The notes beneath the pieces are model-generated. The model was not told the origin of the DNA, ran no database searches, and was given only the letters and a program-made list of their open reading frames with translations. From the NCBI GenBank assembly GCA_002270565.1, contig NQMI01000290.1, positions 1,827 through 14,025 of the forward strand: DNA of 12,199 nucleotides. Reading direction: 5' to 3'. Shown here piece after piece: positions 1-8,950 of this stretch (the first letter of the stretch is position 1; the number at the start of each line of letters is the position of its first letter). The stretch comes from Stenocarpella maydis. Taxonomy: Eukaryota; Ascomycota; Sordariomycetes; Diaporthales; Diaporthaceae. The position numbers were made by a program, and so were the translations under genes.

Positions 1-480
1 AATATTTCTAGCTGTGTTATATTTACTTTAATACTTCTAAATTTATAAAACTAATTAAACATAAGTAATTAAGTATAGTTAGTACTAATTAGTGCTAATC
101 TTTATTAAATATTTAGCCTTAAGGGGGTGCTAGGGTAGTATAAAGTTAATAAATTTGCTAAGAACTAGCTATTTCTTAATCCTAGCTACTTCTTAATACC
201 CTATGTTATATTAATTCTTTACAGTTTAAACTAATTGTATTCTTTTATTAGGAAGAGGATATCAAGAATTATAACTAGTTTATATAAATATGAGATAAAA
301 AAGTTGTAATTTAATTTTATAAGTATTATAATTTAGTAATTAAATATTTAGAAAATCTAGTAGCGTTATTAAATATTTTATTTTTATAAGTATAATAACT
401 ATGAATCTTTCGAAATTTAATCCCTATGTAGGTTCTGAGAAAGAAAAAAGATTAAAAGAAAATATAAATTATAAATATTA
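1..480. repeat. AT-rich degenerate repeat (RIP-like island), left end
   Basis: This block is overwhelmingly A and T, is full of TA and poor in CA/TG dinucleotides, and has no open frame of any length. It ends abruptly near 480, where ordinary mixed-composition DNA begins. The pattern fits a transposon copy mutated by repeat-induced point mutation, in which CpA becomes TpA on both strands. The core at 71-96 is found again at 12118-12143 in inverted orientation with 25 of 26 bases identical, so this is a dispersed repeat family and not just low-complexity DNA. The original element type cannot be told from what is left. Confidence 0.75.
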
Positions 481-2326
481 GGTCTTTAAAGATGTGGTCG
501 GCCCCCTGTTGATGGTGTATTAATAACATCTTATCATCACGTCTTCTCGGATGGCTCTAGAATAATTGGCTGCAGAGTAGATTCAGAAGATTAAATTTAG
601 AGTGCCATTAAATTGGCTGATATAAAATTCTCATTCTCCGTATCTAGTGGCAGTCTGTCTCCGTCTCTGTCATCGTGTTTATCACCAAGTTGCTCGAAAC
701 TCATACGAATATGTGTCCACCTGATAGTATCGACTGAGGGAATATTGTAGGTATTGGCTCGTTTGAATGCATGAAGACCATTTCGGCGTGCCAGCGCCCC
801 TTGCGGGTCATGATCGATCAACCAGAACCACTGATGGTTCGTTTTGGATGCTTATCGTTAATATATCTACTATGTTAATAATGATATTATGAGGGTTACT
901 ACCTGGGTAGTTATCAAATGGCTACTTATTAGTCCTTCTGGGCGCATGAATTTCCCGATTTACTGCTCTGAGTAGACTTGGGGACAGGCTACTATGATCC
1001 CGAAACGAATGTTGGTTACGCAATCAAAATCGATGGTTATTATGGTGCGAGATAGGGCAAGATACCTAGGTAACTATAGCCTCACTAAATAACCGGTCGC
1101 TGGAACTGTCCCACCTATAGTTTGCTACATATATAGATGCGTTCTGCAATCGAACAACATAACGTAATGCTTAGAAATTCATCATATGAGTGGTGCATTG
1201 ATGATGGCCAGAAGAATAGAACTAGGAGGAGTCGATGAATATTTGCCGCCAAACCGAACGGCAGAGTTCAGGTATAAATAAAACAGTAGGCAGTCCAACA
1301 TCAAGACATCAATAGACCCATGAATACATGATTATCTGCTTCCCAGAGGTGAACAAAATCGGATATACCGGTCTATCACAGCGTAATTTAAGAGGGAAAC
1401 AGCCCTTAATCCCCCGACTGCTGTTGCCACACATTAATATAGTCTGGTTAATCCCCGGGCCGCAGCTTCCAGGAAATGGATGTCAATCAAGGGTCGACCA
1501 CCTTTGGCAAGCATTTAGACCAATTTTCGGCAGGGCGTCGGAATCCTATGGGCTTCTGTTGACAGGGTCCCTGATCAGCACGAGCACACATGGGTAGACT
1601 GATTATGTTATCATTGTGACTTGATCAATGATTTGCAGCCAAGTATTATCAGCCTTGAATCCATCAAGCATTTCAGTGTGGAGTTTCTGATTGACTTTGG
1701 CGTGATTTATTCCATTTTAACCTACGTAGATACCGGATTGATGAAGATGTCGGCTTGACTCAGCTTTGGAAGACGATTTTGACGGGACCAGAAATTGTCG
1801 GCTAAGGTGAACCAACTAGTGATAATCCCGAAGTAGGAGCGCGATTTTAAAGTTAATGTCTCACTCACGGTAAAAATTCCGGGCCCTCGCCAAAACCCAA
1901 GCATCCCCCAATTTTCTTCTCCGCCGTGCCCAACCGCGCGCGTCGGCGAATTGCCGATGCATTCATATGAGCACTTCGATGAGTCCGTCACAGCCGTCTT
2001 TCACTTCAGACCGAGACTAGCCAATTAATTGCCCTGTAACTAGAATCCCCCTGTACTATATTTTGTCTTCACCAGGCTTGTCTATCAAAGCTGGCTCAGC
2101 CAGGTCAATGCCACTTTGTTTGCAACGGCCGGCCAGTCACACTCGGGCTCGAGCTGAACATGGAGTTGTGAGGACGAGACGGGCAGGGAAAGAAAGCCAT
2201 AGATGGATGAGAGACAAGTCCGCACCCAGATATATTTCTTGACAGTTTTCCGCAGCCAGTGAAGCTGCAGCCGAGTTGGGAGGTCATCATGGACGCCTTC
2301 ACCTGCGACTGCGTCTAATTATACGG
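481..2326. other. Intergenic region, no convincing gene
   Basis: Composition returns to mixed GC, but the open frames on either strand are short (under about 90 codons) and show no domain or family resemblance that I recognise. Small symmetrical sites are present: a 10-bp perfect palindrome TGATCGATCA at 811-820, closely followed by a GAACCA/TGGTTC hairpin (825-830 and 835-840, 4-nt loop). A TATAAATA string at 1272-1279 lies about 48 nt before an ATG at 1320, but that ATG opens only a three-codon frame and the next one (1328) gives an unrecognised 89-residue peptide. The stretch probably contains upstream regulatory DNA and eroded sequence. Confidence 0.55.
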
Positions 2327-2334
2327 TATATAAG
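2327..2334 (+). promoter_or_regulatory. TATA box of the AT-hook gene
   Basis: TATATAAG lies just upstream of the point after which no ATG occurs until the proposed start codon at 3269. The last upstream ATG is at 2288-2290, about 40 nt before this box. That fits transcription starting a few tens of bases downstream of the TATA box with a leader of roughly 900 nt. The assignment rests on motif and ATG distribution only; no transcript start is visible. Confidence 0.5.
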
Positions 2335-2443
2335 GGCAGGCCAAGTTAGTACAGTACGGTAACCCGAGGGAGAAACTTTACACGGTTGAGGAACTTGAAA
2401 AGTGGGGCTAGGCCGGCGCCAGTAAAAAAAGCATACCAAGGAG

Positions 2444-2490
2444 GCAAGCAAGCAGGCAAGCAAGCAGGCAAGCAAGCAAGCAAGCAGCAG
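2444..2490 (+). repeat. GCAA tetranucleotide microsatellite
   Basis: GCAA units are interrupted in a regular way by GCAG. The order is GCAA GCAA GCAG, repeated once more, then four GCAA, GCAG and a final CAG, so there is a partial 12-nt higher-order period. It lies in the proposed 5' leader, about 120 nt after the TATA box. Read on the minus strand it gives a repetitive Leu-Ala-Cys peptide, which I take to be a by-product of the repeat and not a protein. Confidence 0.9.
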
Positions 2491-2801
2491 TGTGCAGCAG
2501 CCAGTGCTTAGCCCAGCCCAGCCCAGCAGCCAGCCATTCATTTCTACTTGGTCTTTTCTGGTCTGGGCCCAAGAGGAAGAAAGAAAGCACGACCCCGGGC
2601 CAGCGAGGTTTGACAGGGGGGCCCAGAAAGCAACTCCTGCCGGCAGCCAGGGAAAATCAGAGAAAGAAAAAAACTTTTTTTTTCCTTTTCTTTTCTCCTC
2701 CTTTCCTTCCCCGCCATCAAGGGGGGGGGGGAAAAAACCAAAACCAACCATCAACCAAAACAACCACACACCCCCATCAATCCCACCCTCATTCACCTCA
2801 G

Positions 2802-2896
2802 GTAGGGCCACATCCTCGCCCTAGTTCGATTTTTCTTTTACCATCCAATTCACTAAATTCATTCACCAACTAAACTAACCAACCGTTGCTTAGCAG
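2802..2896 (+). other. Possible intron in the 5' leader
   Basis: A GTAGGG donor at 2802 and a TAGCAG acceptor ending at 2896 frame a 95-nt segment. A good ACTAAC branch point at 2874-2879 lies 17 nt before the acceptor. Size and geometry match the coding introns seen elsewhere in the window. Because it is in untranslated sequence there is no reading frame to test it, so the call is tentative. Confidence 0.3.
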
Positions 2897-3268
2897 CCTG
2901 TTTGTCATTAACTGTCAAGCTTCTGCCTGCCCGACTTATACTTAGCGCGAGCACGAGTATTCATTTGGGGTCAGGAATTACAAGTCAACAACCCCCAACC
3001 TCGACCTTCTCCCATCAGTTTTCCCCCTTTCTTAGCACACACCTGCACTTTGGCCATCCTTCCTCGCCCACACCACACCCACCACCACTCATCAGCTGTC
3101 AACTCTCCACACTCCCTTGACTTGCACGAGCACAGCTTTTCTCTTCTTCTCTTCCGTCCCTCTCGCACTTAAGTGTCGATTTTTTTTTTTTTTGTTTCTC
3201 TCTCTACCTCCGTCTTTTCTTTCCCTCCGCCCTTGTCTGCTCTCTGGCCAAGCTGCGGCAGGCTCAGC

Positions 3269-5117
3269 ATGCCTCCTCGACGTCAAACTTCATCATCGGT
3301 CGGCGCCAGCGACGAGGCCCAGCAGCGACCCGCTCCCATCATTGCGAAACTGCTGCAAGATCATGACTTTGCCGACACGTTCCAGGGTGAGGTGAGTTGT
3401 CTTGATATCCTCGTTTGCGTGTGCACCTACTTCGCAACCCCCCACCGGGTCCATTTCAGAGGAGCCCACAAATTGCATGTGACGTGCATCCCTCACACCA
3501 AGTCAATATTTGTGTCACGCCACATCCACATTTCATCTCCCGAGTCGCATTTGCTCATCAGACCCACTCCTGACTGACCCTGCATGCTGTCAGAGCTCAT
3601 CCAAGTTTGGTCGCAGGATGACCACCGCCACCTATGGCGATGCAGATGGTGATGGCGTCATGGTCGGCAACGGCGATGCAGCTGCATCCGCCAACGGGTC
3701 TGTGAGCGACACTGCGGCTGCCTCTCGCCTGCCGCCTCCCCCCAGCTTCGACTTTGACGCCGCGCCCGTGGACCTCAACGAGCTCATGCTCCGCCAGCTC
3801 AAGGAGGACCGCGTCGCCCTGCACTACGATATGGAGTGGACCCGCCACCAGGTTGGCCTCACCACCCTCACGCCTGCCGAGTCTCGCACATATCAGCTGC
3901 GCCTGCTGGACCTTGGACACCAGCTGCGCCAGGTCAACCACCGCATCCACATGCGCGAGGCCGAGATGCACAACTACCGCCATGGCCCCGTCTACGGTGG
4001 CCAGCAGCCCATCGCTCCACATCCCACGCAGCACGCCTTCTTCATGGGCTCGGAGCCACCCCAGGAGCGCCGCGGCCCAGGGCGTCCCCTCGGATCGAAG
4101 AACCGCGCGCGCGAGCCGCTTGGCCCGGCCTCGACCCCTGGGCCCCAGGCCCCGACCAACAATGCCCAGAAGGCTGCTGCGTTGGCGAGCGCGGGCGCGA
4201 AGCGGAGCATCCTGCCCAGCGAGATCACCGTGGCAACTCGTAAGTCCGGTGCAGGTATCGCCTGTGATCCCTGCTACTCTTGTTTTCAATGTCTTGGGAT
4301 TCTTGGCTTTGAAGTCGATGCCACACTCGTCGTTACTTGTGCTGATGGCCATCAATTCAAACTGACAACAAGCCATGCAGCAGACGGTGCCAAGGCCGAG
4401 CCTGGCCCCTTGGCCAAGCGCCCTCGCGTCGAGGTCGGCTCTCCGCTTGGTAGCCCCGCCGAGGATGACACAAAGATTGCTGTCGATTCTGGCGCGGGCA
4501 AGGACGCTCACAGCGGCGATACTACTAATGATGATAGCGTCGCGGAGAACGGTCCAGCCAGCAAACTGGTGCTGGGCTCCTTTTGCAAGGCGACTCCACC
4601 CGCCGTGACGAAGCTACATGGCGCCCCAGCCCCGTCCACCCCACGCGTGCCGTCCATTCCCGCCAGCGCCGACAGCGCGCAGCCTCAGGCCGGCTCCTCC
4701 ACCCCGAATGGCCCGCGCACGACCCCTGGGGGCACCATCGACGAGACCGGCCCCGGCGGCAGGGAGTACACGCGGTTGGGCCACTGGATGTGCACCCTCT
4801 GCACCTCGCAGAAGTACCTGCAGCAGCCCGCTCCTAAGCAGCCCTCCGAGCCGTCATCCTGGCCCCTCCGCGACGTCAGCAAGATAGTTACGCACTACAC
4901 GCGCATGCACGGGGAGCACAACCGCATGGAGCGGTGCATGGAGCTCGGGACCGCCCTGCAGGCAAACCTCGGGCCCTTCCGCTACTGGATCCAGGAGACC
5001 AAGCGCGAGAAGATCCCACTCGAGGAGGTTCGGGAGGCCCTCGACACCCTGCAGCGCGGCCAGCTTCCCGACCTCCTGCGCCGCTTCTCGACTGCCGCGA
5101 GGGCATTCCCTAACTAG
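3269..5117 (+). CDS. AT-hook / zinc-finger-like nuclear protein, three exons, 501 aa
   Basis: Exons are 3269-3391, 3594-4239 and 4381-5117, giving 501 residues. Intron 1 (202 nt, GTGAGT donor, CTGAC branch region, CAG acceptor) and intron 2 (141 nt, GTAAGT, CTGAC, GCAG) both keep the frame. The start is the first ATG after a 978-nt ATG-free leader. Residues 1-41 are polar, ending in a short acidic segment. Around 90-170 there is a Leu/Arg/Glu-rich region of coiled-coil character. Residues 200-212 (RRGPGRPLGSKNR) carry the GRP core and GSKN extension of AT-hook-like DNA minor-groove binders. KRPR at 269-272 resembles a nuclear localisation signal. A Pro/Ser/Thr/Ala-rich linker follows. The C-terminus has C394-x2-C397 and H428-x4-H433 plus H436, a C2H2-like arrangement with an unusually long 30-residue spacer, then a helical tail rich in Leu and Arg. 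Codons prefer G or C at the third position, arguing for a conserved host gene. I infer a chromatin-associated or regulatory DNA-binding protein; no target or partner can be read from the sequence, and I do not recognise a named gene. Confidence 0.82.
4240..4380 (+). other. Intron 2 of the AT-hook gene, length a multiple of three and free of stops
   Basis: The intron is 141 nt and contains no in-frame stop, so retention would insert 47 residues and leave the downstream frame intact. The case for splicing is a consensus GTAAGT donor, a CTGAC branch site about 17 nt before the acceptor, and T-rich composition unlike the GC-rich flanking exons. The acceptor is a tandem NAGNAG (CAGCAG at 4378-4383), so two products differing by one residue are possible. 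Retained sequence would carry four cysteines spaced C-x2-C-x2-C-x2-C. Confidence 0.7.
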
Positions 5118-6410
5118 AGGGGGGAGGACTTGGGACAGCGATTCTGGTCCGCTTCAGTCTGGCACGTGGCTGGGTGGAGAAGAAGACTGGCGTTGCGGCG
5201 GCTTCGGCTACCGGCTTATTGGGTAAGAGCCCTGGGAATGAGGCCACCAACGTTGAATGGGGATGAAGACGAAGTTGGGAACGAGGGTTGCCGTCCACGA
5301 CGTCTGCACCTGGTGCAAGGTACGGGCCACAATTGCTGGATCGGACGACATTGAAGTCGAGTAGCACTAGCGCTGCGGCCCCCTTGCCTGCCCATGAGCT
5401 GCATATATGGCTCCACGTACTGTGCGGTTATTGGGGCTCATCCGTCCCAACTCTTGCTCAGGCAAACACGAACTCCGATATCTCAGTCCACTCCTGGCCA
5501 GATCTTTTGAGGCACAAAGCCTCCACGTGTTAGTATCGCCACCCGTGGGTGGCACCATTCCGGGGTGGGACGGAATAGCCATCCAACAGGCGTGTACATT
5601 AATCGCTCTTTTTTTTCCTATTGCAGCATATCACCAGGGTCCCAGAGGCGACAAACCAGGAGTCCGTGGCAAAATGGGTCGGATGTTACCGGCGTTCGGG
5701 TCTGACTTTTGGAGGGGGGGGGGTTGGGGAATCGTGCGCTTTTGCTCTGGGAAAGGGGGCGTTTTTTGTGCTGTGCTGATAGATTTGTCGGAGACGACTT
5801 GCATTAGGTTAGGGCTTGCGATGCTATCCTATTGATCATGGCATGGCCCCTGGTCTTTCTCCCCCTCGGATGCTGTGTGAATTTTGTCCGAATGAGTGAG
5901 ATGCATGGTTGGCTGCTAGGGAACACTTAAAGTGATGTGGCCGACCGGGAGCTGCGCGGCCAGGGCAGCCGGGAAAATGGTGCAGGGCTCATGTCTGAAC
6001 CGTCTGCCACATTTCCTGGGTGGCTGGCCTACCTGGCTGTCGCTCGCTCATTTTCGCAGTGCCACGGTGGCCTAATATTTGGGGAAGACTCGACAATCCT
6101 TCCCTTATTGCCAACGTTTATGTTCATGGCTCAAGTCTCACCGTCTCACTTGCGTTTTTGAGTGTTAGAACAGGTTTCGTCCTCATTGATGCGATGCCAA
6201 TACTCTCTCCCCAAAAGAAAGAGCTCCAGACGCAGCCTTCTCGTGGTCTCTTCGGAGGACACGGGGGAAGTGCATGTGCGTATGGGTGGGCGTGGGCCTG
6301 TTAAAGGAAAGCCGAGGAGGGCTTCGCTCGTCCTAGACATTTTTATAAACGTGATTCCTTTTCTCCATATATCTGTTCGCTGGTTCCTTGTCTACATGCG
6401 GCTTAAAGTT
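5118..6410. other. 3' flank of the AT-hook gene and intergenic DNA
   Basis: No convincing gene is seen on either strand; open frames are short and unrecognised. No AATAAA is visible close after the stop codon. At 5538-5576 two GC-rich inverted repeats lie almost back to back. A pyrimidine tract ending in TTGCAG at 5621-5626 looks like a splice acceptor, and a GTTAGT at 5529 could pair with it to make a 98-nt intron in the 3' untranslated region, but nothing tests this. A G10 run is at 5714-5723. Confidence 0.5.
5538..5576. promoter_or_regulatory. Two adjacent GC-rich inverted repeats
   Basis: The first is GCCACCC and GGGTGGC (5538-5544 and 5547-5553) around a 2-nt centre. The second is ATTCCG and CGGAAT (5557-5562 and 5571-5576) around an 8-nt spacer, which includes an everted CCG-N8-CGG pair, a geometry some fungal Zn2Cys6 regulators bind. 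They could be a protein-binding site or RNA hairpins in a 3' untranslated region. The arms are certain; the role is inference. Confidence 0.35.
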
Positions 6411-6700
6411 AATCTTAACCACCCTCATCATAAAGCTATTACCATACCATTAGTAGCTAATTTATTTTGAATCTTATTATTACTATTTATATTCATTTCT
6501 AGTATAAAGCTCTAAAGCATTTATAACTATATATAGGGACTACTATAGCTCCTTATATAAAAGTGAATTATACTAAACTAACTTTAAAATATTATAAATA
6601 ATTAAAGACTTAGCGTTAAATAGTACATATAATGCTGATAGCATTATGCCATTTTTAAGTAAAAGTAAAAAAATAAAAAAAGAAAATAAAAAAAGAATGT
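6411..6700. repeat. AT-rich island with A-rich end
   Basis: This is a second TA-rich block with no open frame, beginning abruptly at about 6411-6430. It holds a perfect hairpin, ATAATGCT/AGCATTAT (6629-6636 and 6640-6647, 3-nt loop), and ends in an A-rich tract at 6655-6696 made of A runs broken by single G or T bases. The arrangement would fit a mutated retroposon fragment with an A-rich tail, or simply a RIP-affected repeat. No match to the 71-96 core of the outer islands was found by eye. Confidence 0.55.
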
Positions 6701-7680
6701 TATGGAAGGCTTTTGGAATCCCTCTAGTGAAAAGAGATAGAAGAAGAAGAACAAGGAGAAAGGGAACGGAATAAAAGAAAAAGCTGGGGGGGGGGTAGAA
6801 CGTGAGACCACTGAGGATATATTTAGGTTTCTTCTTTGCGCTCCCTCTATCTAAGGGTAAATGAAACGTATTTACAAGGCATCAACTTCCCGATTAATTT
6901 GCGCTGAAAAGTAGCTGGTTTCGCTCTCAATCCAATTACATACATAGCTTGAGGTACTTATCATGAGAGAGTTGCAGGCGGCTCCTTCATGCAGCAGTGA
7001 ACGCTCAGAGACCCAGTATTAGATAACAAACTTGCAATGCCGACAGCAGTAGGTCCCTAGGTAGGTCTAAACCGCTGGTGGGTAACCCAAGGACACCCGT
7101 TATGTTACAGCCTGGATTGAGATCCATGGGATCCAGCTGGAGATCTTCGAATTTGATAAACGCTCACCATACCACAATTGGCGGGCATCTCGATCATCGG
7201 TGTGCCCGTAACGAATTGTCCCACGAATCCTACAGCCTTGTGCCTTCACCTAGATTTTGTGCAAAAGGTTCATTGAAGCAACCACCTGTGAGTGAAAGTG
7301 ACTGCTTAGCTGGGAAATAAGCACTGCCCAATCTCCGTTAGGGCTGCAGATCGAGGCGAGCTGAATAGTCGTCTTGCAGAGCGACCACCATCTCCACTTT
7401 GTTGGGCCCAAGATCATTCGTGTGCTTCTTTGTGGCGTCCTCATTGCTGACGCAGAGGCAAAGTGGCCGCATGCAATGGTGATCTCTCTTACTAATGTTT
7501 AATTATCTGCACAACACTCCATTATTGAACCCGCTCTGCGGATTAGAGAGTGTGTGAAAAATGAGCCTCATCTGACGAGTTTTCAGGTCGGCGCTGACCT
7601 CAGAATCCTACAGGGCGGTGGGCGCACTTGTGGCTGGGTTATTTTGGCCTACTGACCTGGGCGTACAATTTCTACAGAAC
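6701..7680. other. Intergenic region upstream of the CorA-like gene
   Basis: Composition is mixed, with a short GAA-rich stretch near 6730-6770 and a G10 run at 6786-6795. Open frames here are under about 80 codons and unrecognised on both strands. No RNA gene signature, such as a tRNA B box, was found by eye. Confidence 0.5.
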
Positions 7681-7785
7681 AATAATAAATACCGGTTATC
7701 TCTTCCGGCCTTCATCAAGTTTATCATTAGTTTCTATCACTGATCCGATTGCTCTACCCGTATACAGCATCAGGTTTGACTTAAT
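7681..7785 (+). promoter_or_regulatory. Likely core promoter of the CorA-like gene
   Basis: An A/T-rich AATAATAAATA string at 7681-7691 lies about 95-105 nt before the ATG at 7786. It is followed by a pyrimidine-rich stretch with CATCA-like steps, as is common around fungal transcription starts. No ATG lies between this string and 7786. The call is from position and composition only. Confidence 0.3.
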
Positions 7786-8468
7786 ATGGGCGACCACGAC
7801 ATGACGCTTACATGCCTTAGTGCAGAGAAACATGGAGAAAATGGAGTCCGAGATTTCATGCTGCACTACCTTGGCTGCCTTGAATTCTGTGAGAGGGAAA
7901 GCTTCTTCGACAAACTAGACGACGAGCACCAAAAACAGATCGAATCCGAATTACGCCGCATCAACTATCTTCGCGATGTCCTTAGGCACGACAAGGACGA
8001 AGTTGAATCTTTACTGCTTTTGTATCTGAGTCAAAACATAGAGAATTGGAGGAAATCTGAGGAATATGCGGACTCAGATGGCATAAGGGCAGTACGGGAG
8101 TGGAGATCCACCAAAGATCGACCCAATTAAGACGCAGAGAGATCCAGCCACCGCACTGTCTGCAAGACACGGGTGTGACCCCGATCGCGATTTGAACGTG
8201 CACCTTATTCGATATACGAAATCTCAAGCAGTGAAAGAACTCAAGAACCCTCTGTTCAGCGGTCATTTTCCCAACCATAAGATTGCTGTGTCACGTATAT
8301 TGGATGAAAAGCTGCCCTCAAACCCGTTGGCCAAGGACTCGCAGCCAAAAGGAAGCATTAATTACTTTCATTTCCCAGCCAATAATGTGGAAGTATGTCT
8401 CGCCTTCTTGGCCCTTGTTCCCTACTTCTTCGTGTCACTTGGAACATAGTTAACTTGTCTCATTACAG

Positions 8469-8477
8469 TGCATTGAG
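8469..8477 (+). other. Nine-nucleotide microexon of the CorA-like gene
   Basis: TGCATTGAG (Cys-Ile-Glu) sits between a 76-nt intron (8393-8468, GTATGT to TTACAG) and a 96-nt intron (8478-8573, GTACGT to TTTAAG). Including it joins HFPANNVE to RAIARYF as ...NNVE-CIE-RAIARYF, which keeps phase and reproduces the family pattern of an aromatic-Ile/Val-Glu step before AIARY. Skipping it would also keep frame but delete these three residues. Confidence 0.6.
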
Positions 8478-8512
8478 GTACGTAACCCTCTCACTAATAA
8501 TACCTACACATT

Positions 8513-8524
8513 GGGGGGGGGGGG
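8513..8524 (+). repeat. G12 homopolymer in an intron
   Basis: Twelve consecutive G bases lie in the intron 8478-8573 of the CorA-like pseudogene. A C12 run is in a second intron of the same gene at 8939-8950. Neither touches coding sequence. Confidence 0.9.
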
Positions 8525-8938
8525 TGGTTCGTAAAAATTTCACTCAGTCATAGCATTATTGACTCTATTTAAGAGGGCTATTGCACGGTATTTTGCTGAG
8601 AAAGACCTCAAGTACGACGGAATTTTCAGAGAGGAGTCAGACAGGGAGAGAACCACGACATCTGCAATTCTACGACCGCAGCTCTGGAAAGGACAGCAAC
8701 ACGGCGGTCGGTCAGCCTCTGTCCATGCTCGCCATCTGCGACCGTTGTGCGAGACGGTCTCATCTGGTGAGGTCCCATTTTCCCCTCTTCCTGATTAAAT
8801 GCTACATATACTATCGCCAGCGGCTTCGCCATCCAAAACGCCAATTTTGTAATTCAGTTTAGATCCTACGCATGTTGAAGCCACTCCCAAAAACGTCATA
8901 CTATTCGTGAGTTGTTAAATATGCTCTTCACATAACAA

Positions 8939-8950
8939 CCCCCCCCCCCC
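8939..8950 (+). repeat. C12 homopolymer in an intron
   Basis: Twelve consecutive C bases lie in the intron 8907-9000 (GTGAGT donor, ACCCAG acceptor), followed by TTTCCCCAG. That creates a decoy acceptor at 8959; the acceptor at 9000 is preferred because only it joins ...KNVILF to MPYLHW without a stop. Confidence 0.9.

Larger units (their letters stand above)
2335..3268 (+). other. Long ATG-free 5' leader
   Basis: No ATG occurs on the plus strand from 2291 to 3268, while its reverse complement CAT occurs about fifteen times in the same stretch. The 3' half is rich in C and T, as is usual just upstream of fungal start codons, and includes a T14 run at 3180-3193 and a G11 run at 2721-2731. I read this as an untranslated leader kept free of upstream start codons. 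It carries a tetranucleotide repeat near its 5' end and a possible leader intron at 2802-2896. Confidence 0.6.

Noticed and set aside
1328..1597. 89-residue plus-strand frame downstream of a TATAAATA string
   Set aside because: The first ATG after the TATA-like string gives only three codons and the 89-residue peptide resembles nothing I know.
1722..1991. 89-residue open frame on the minus strand
   Set aside because: No recognisable domain, no splice partners and no clear promoter; the length is within what chance gives in this composition.
2444..2490. CRISPR-like or regulatory array
   Set aside because: Units are 4 nt without spacers; this is a simple microsatellite in a eukaryotic leader.
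2299..2811. 170-residue minus-strand frame with repeated Leu-Ala-Cys
   Set aside because: It is the reverse reading of the GCAA microsatellite and the homopolymer-rich leader, so composition explains it.
3597..4511. 304-residue minus-strand frame
   Set aside because: It lies antisense to exons 2 and 3 of the AT-hook gene and also spans its intron; GC-rich codon bias makes such antisense frames common.
8192..8449. Independent 85-residue gene
   Set aside because: It is part of exon 1 of the CorA-like pseudogene in its shifted frame, read through the intron donor at 8393.
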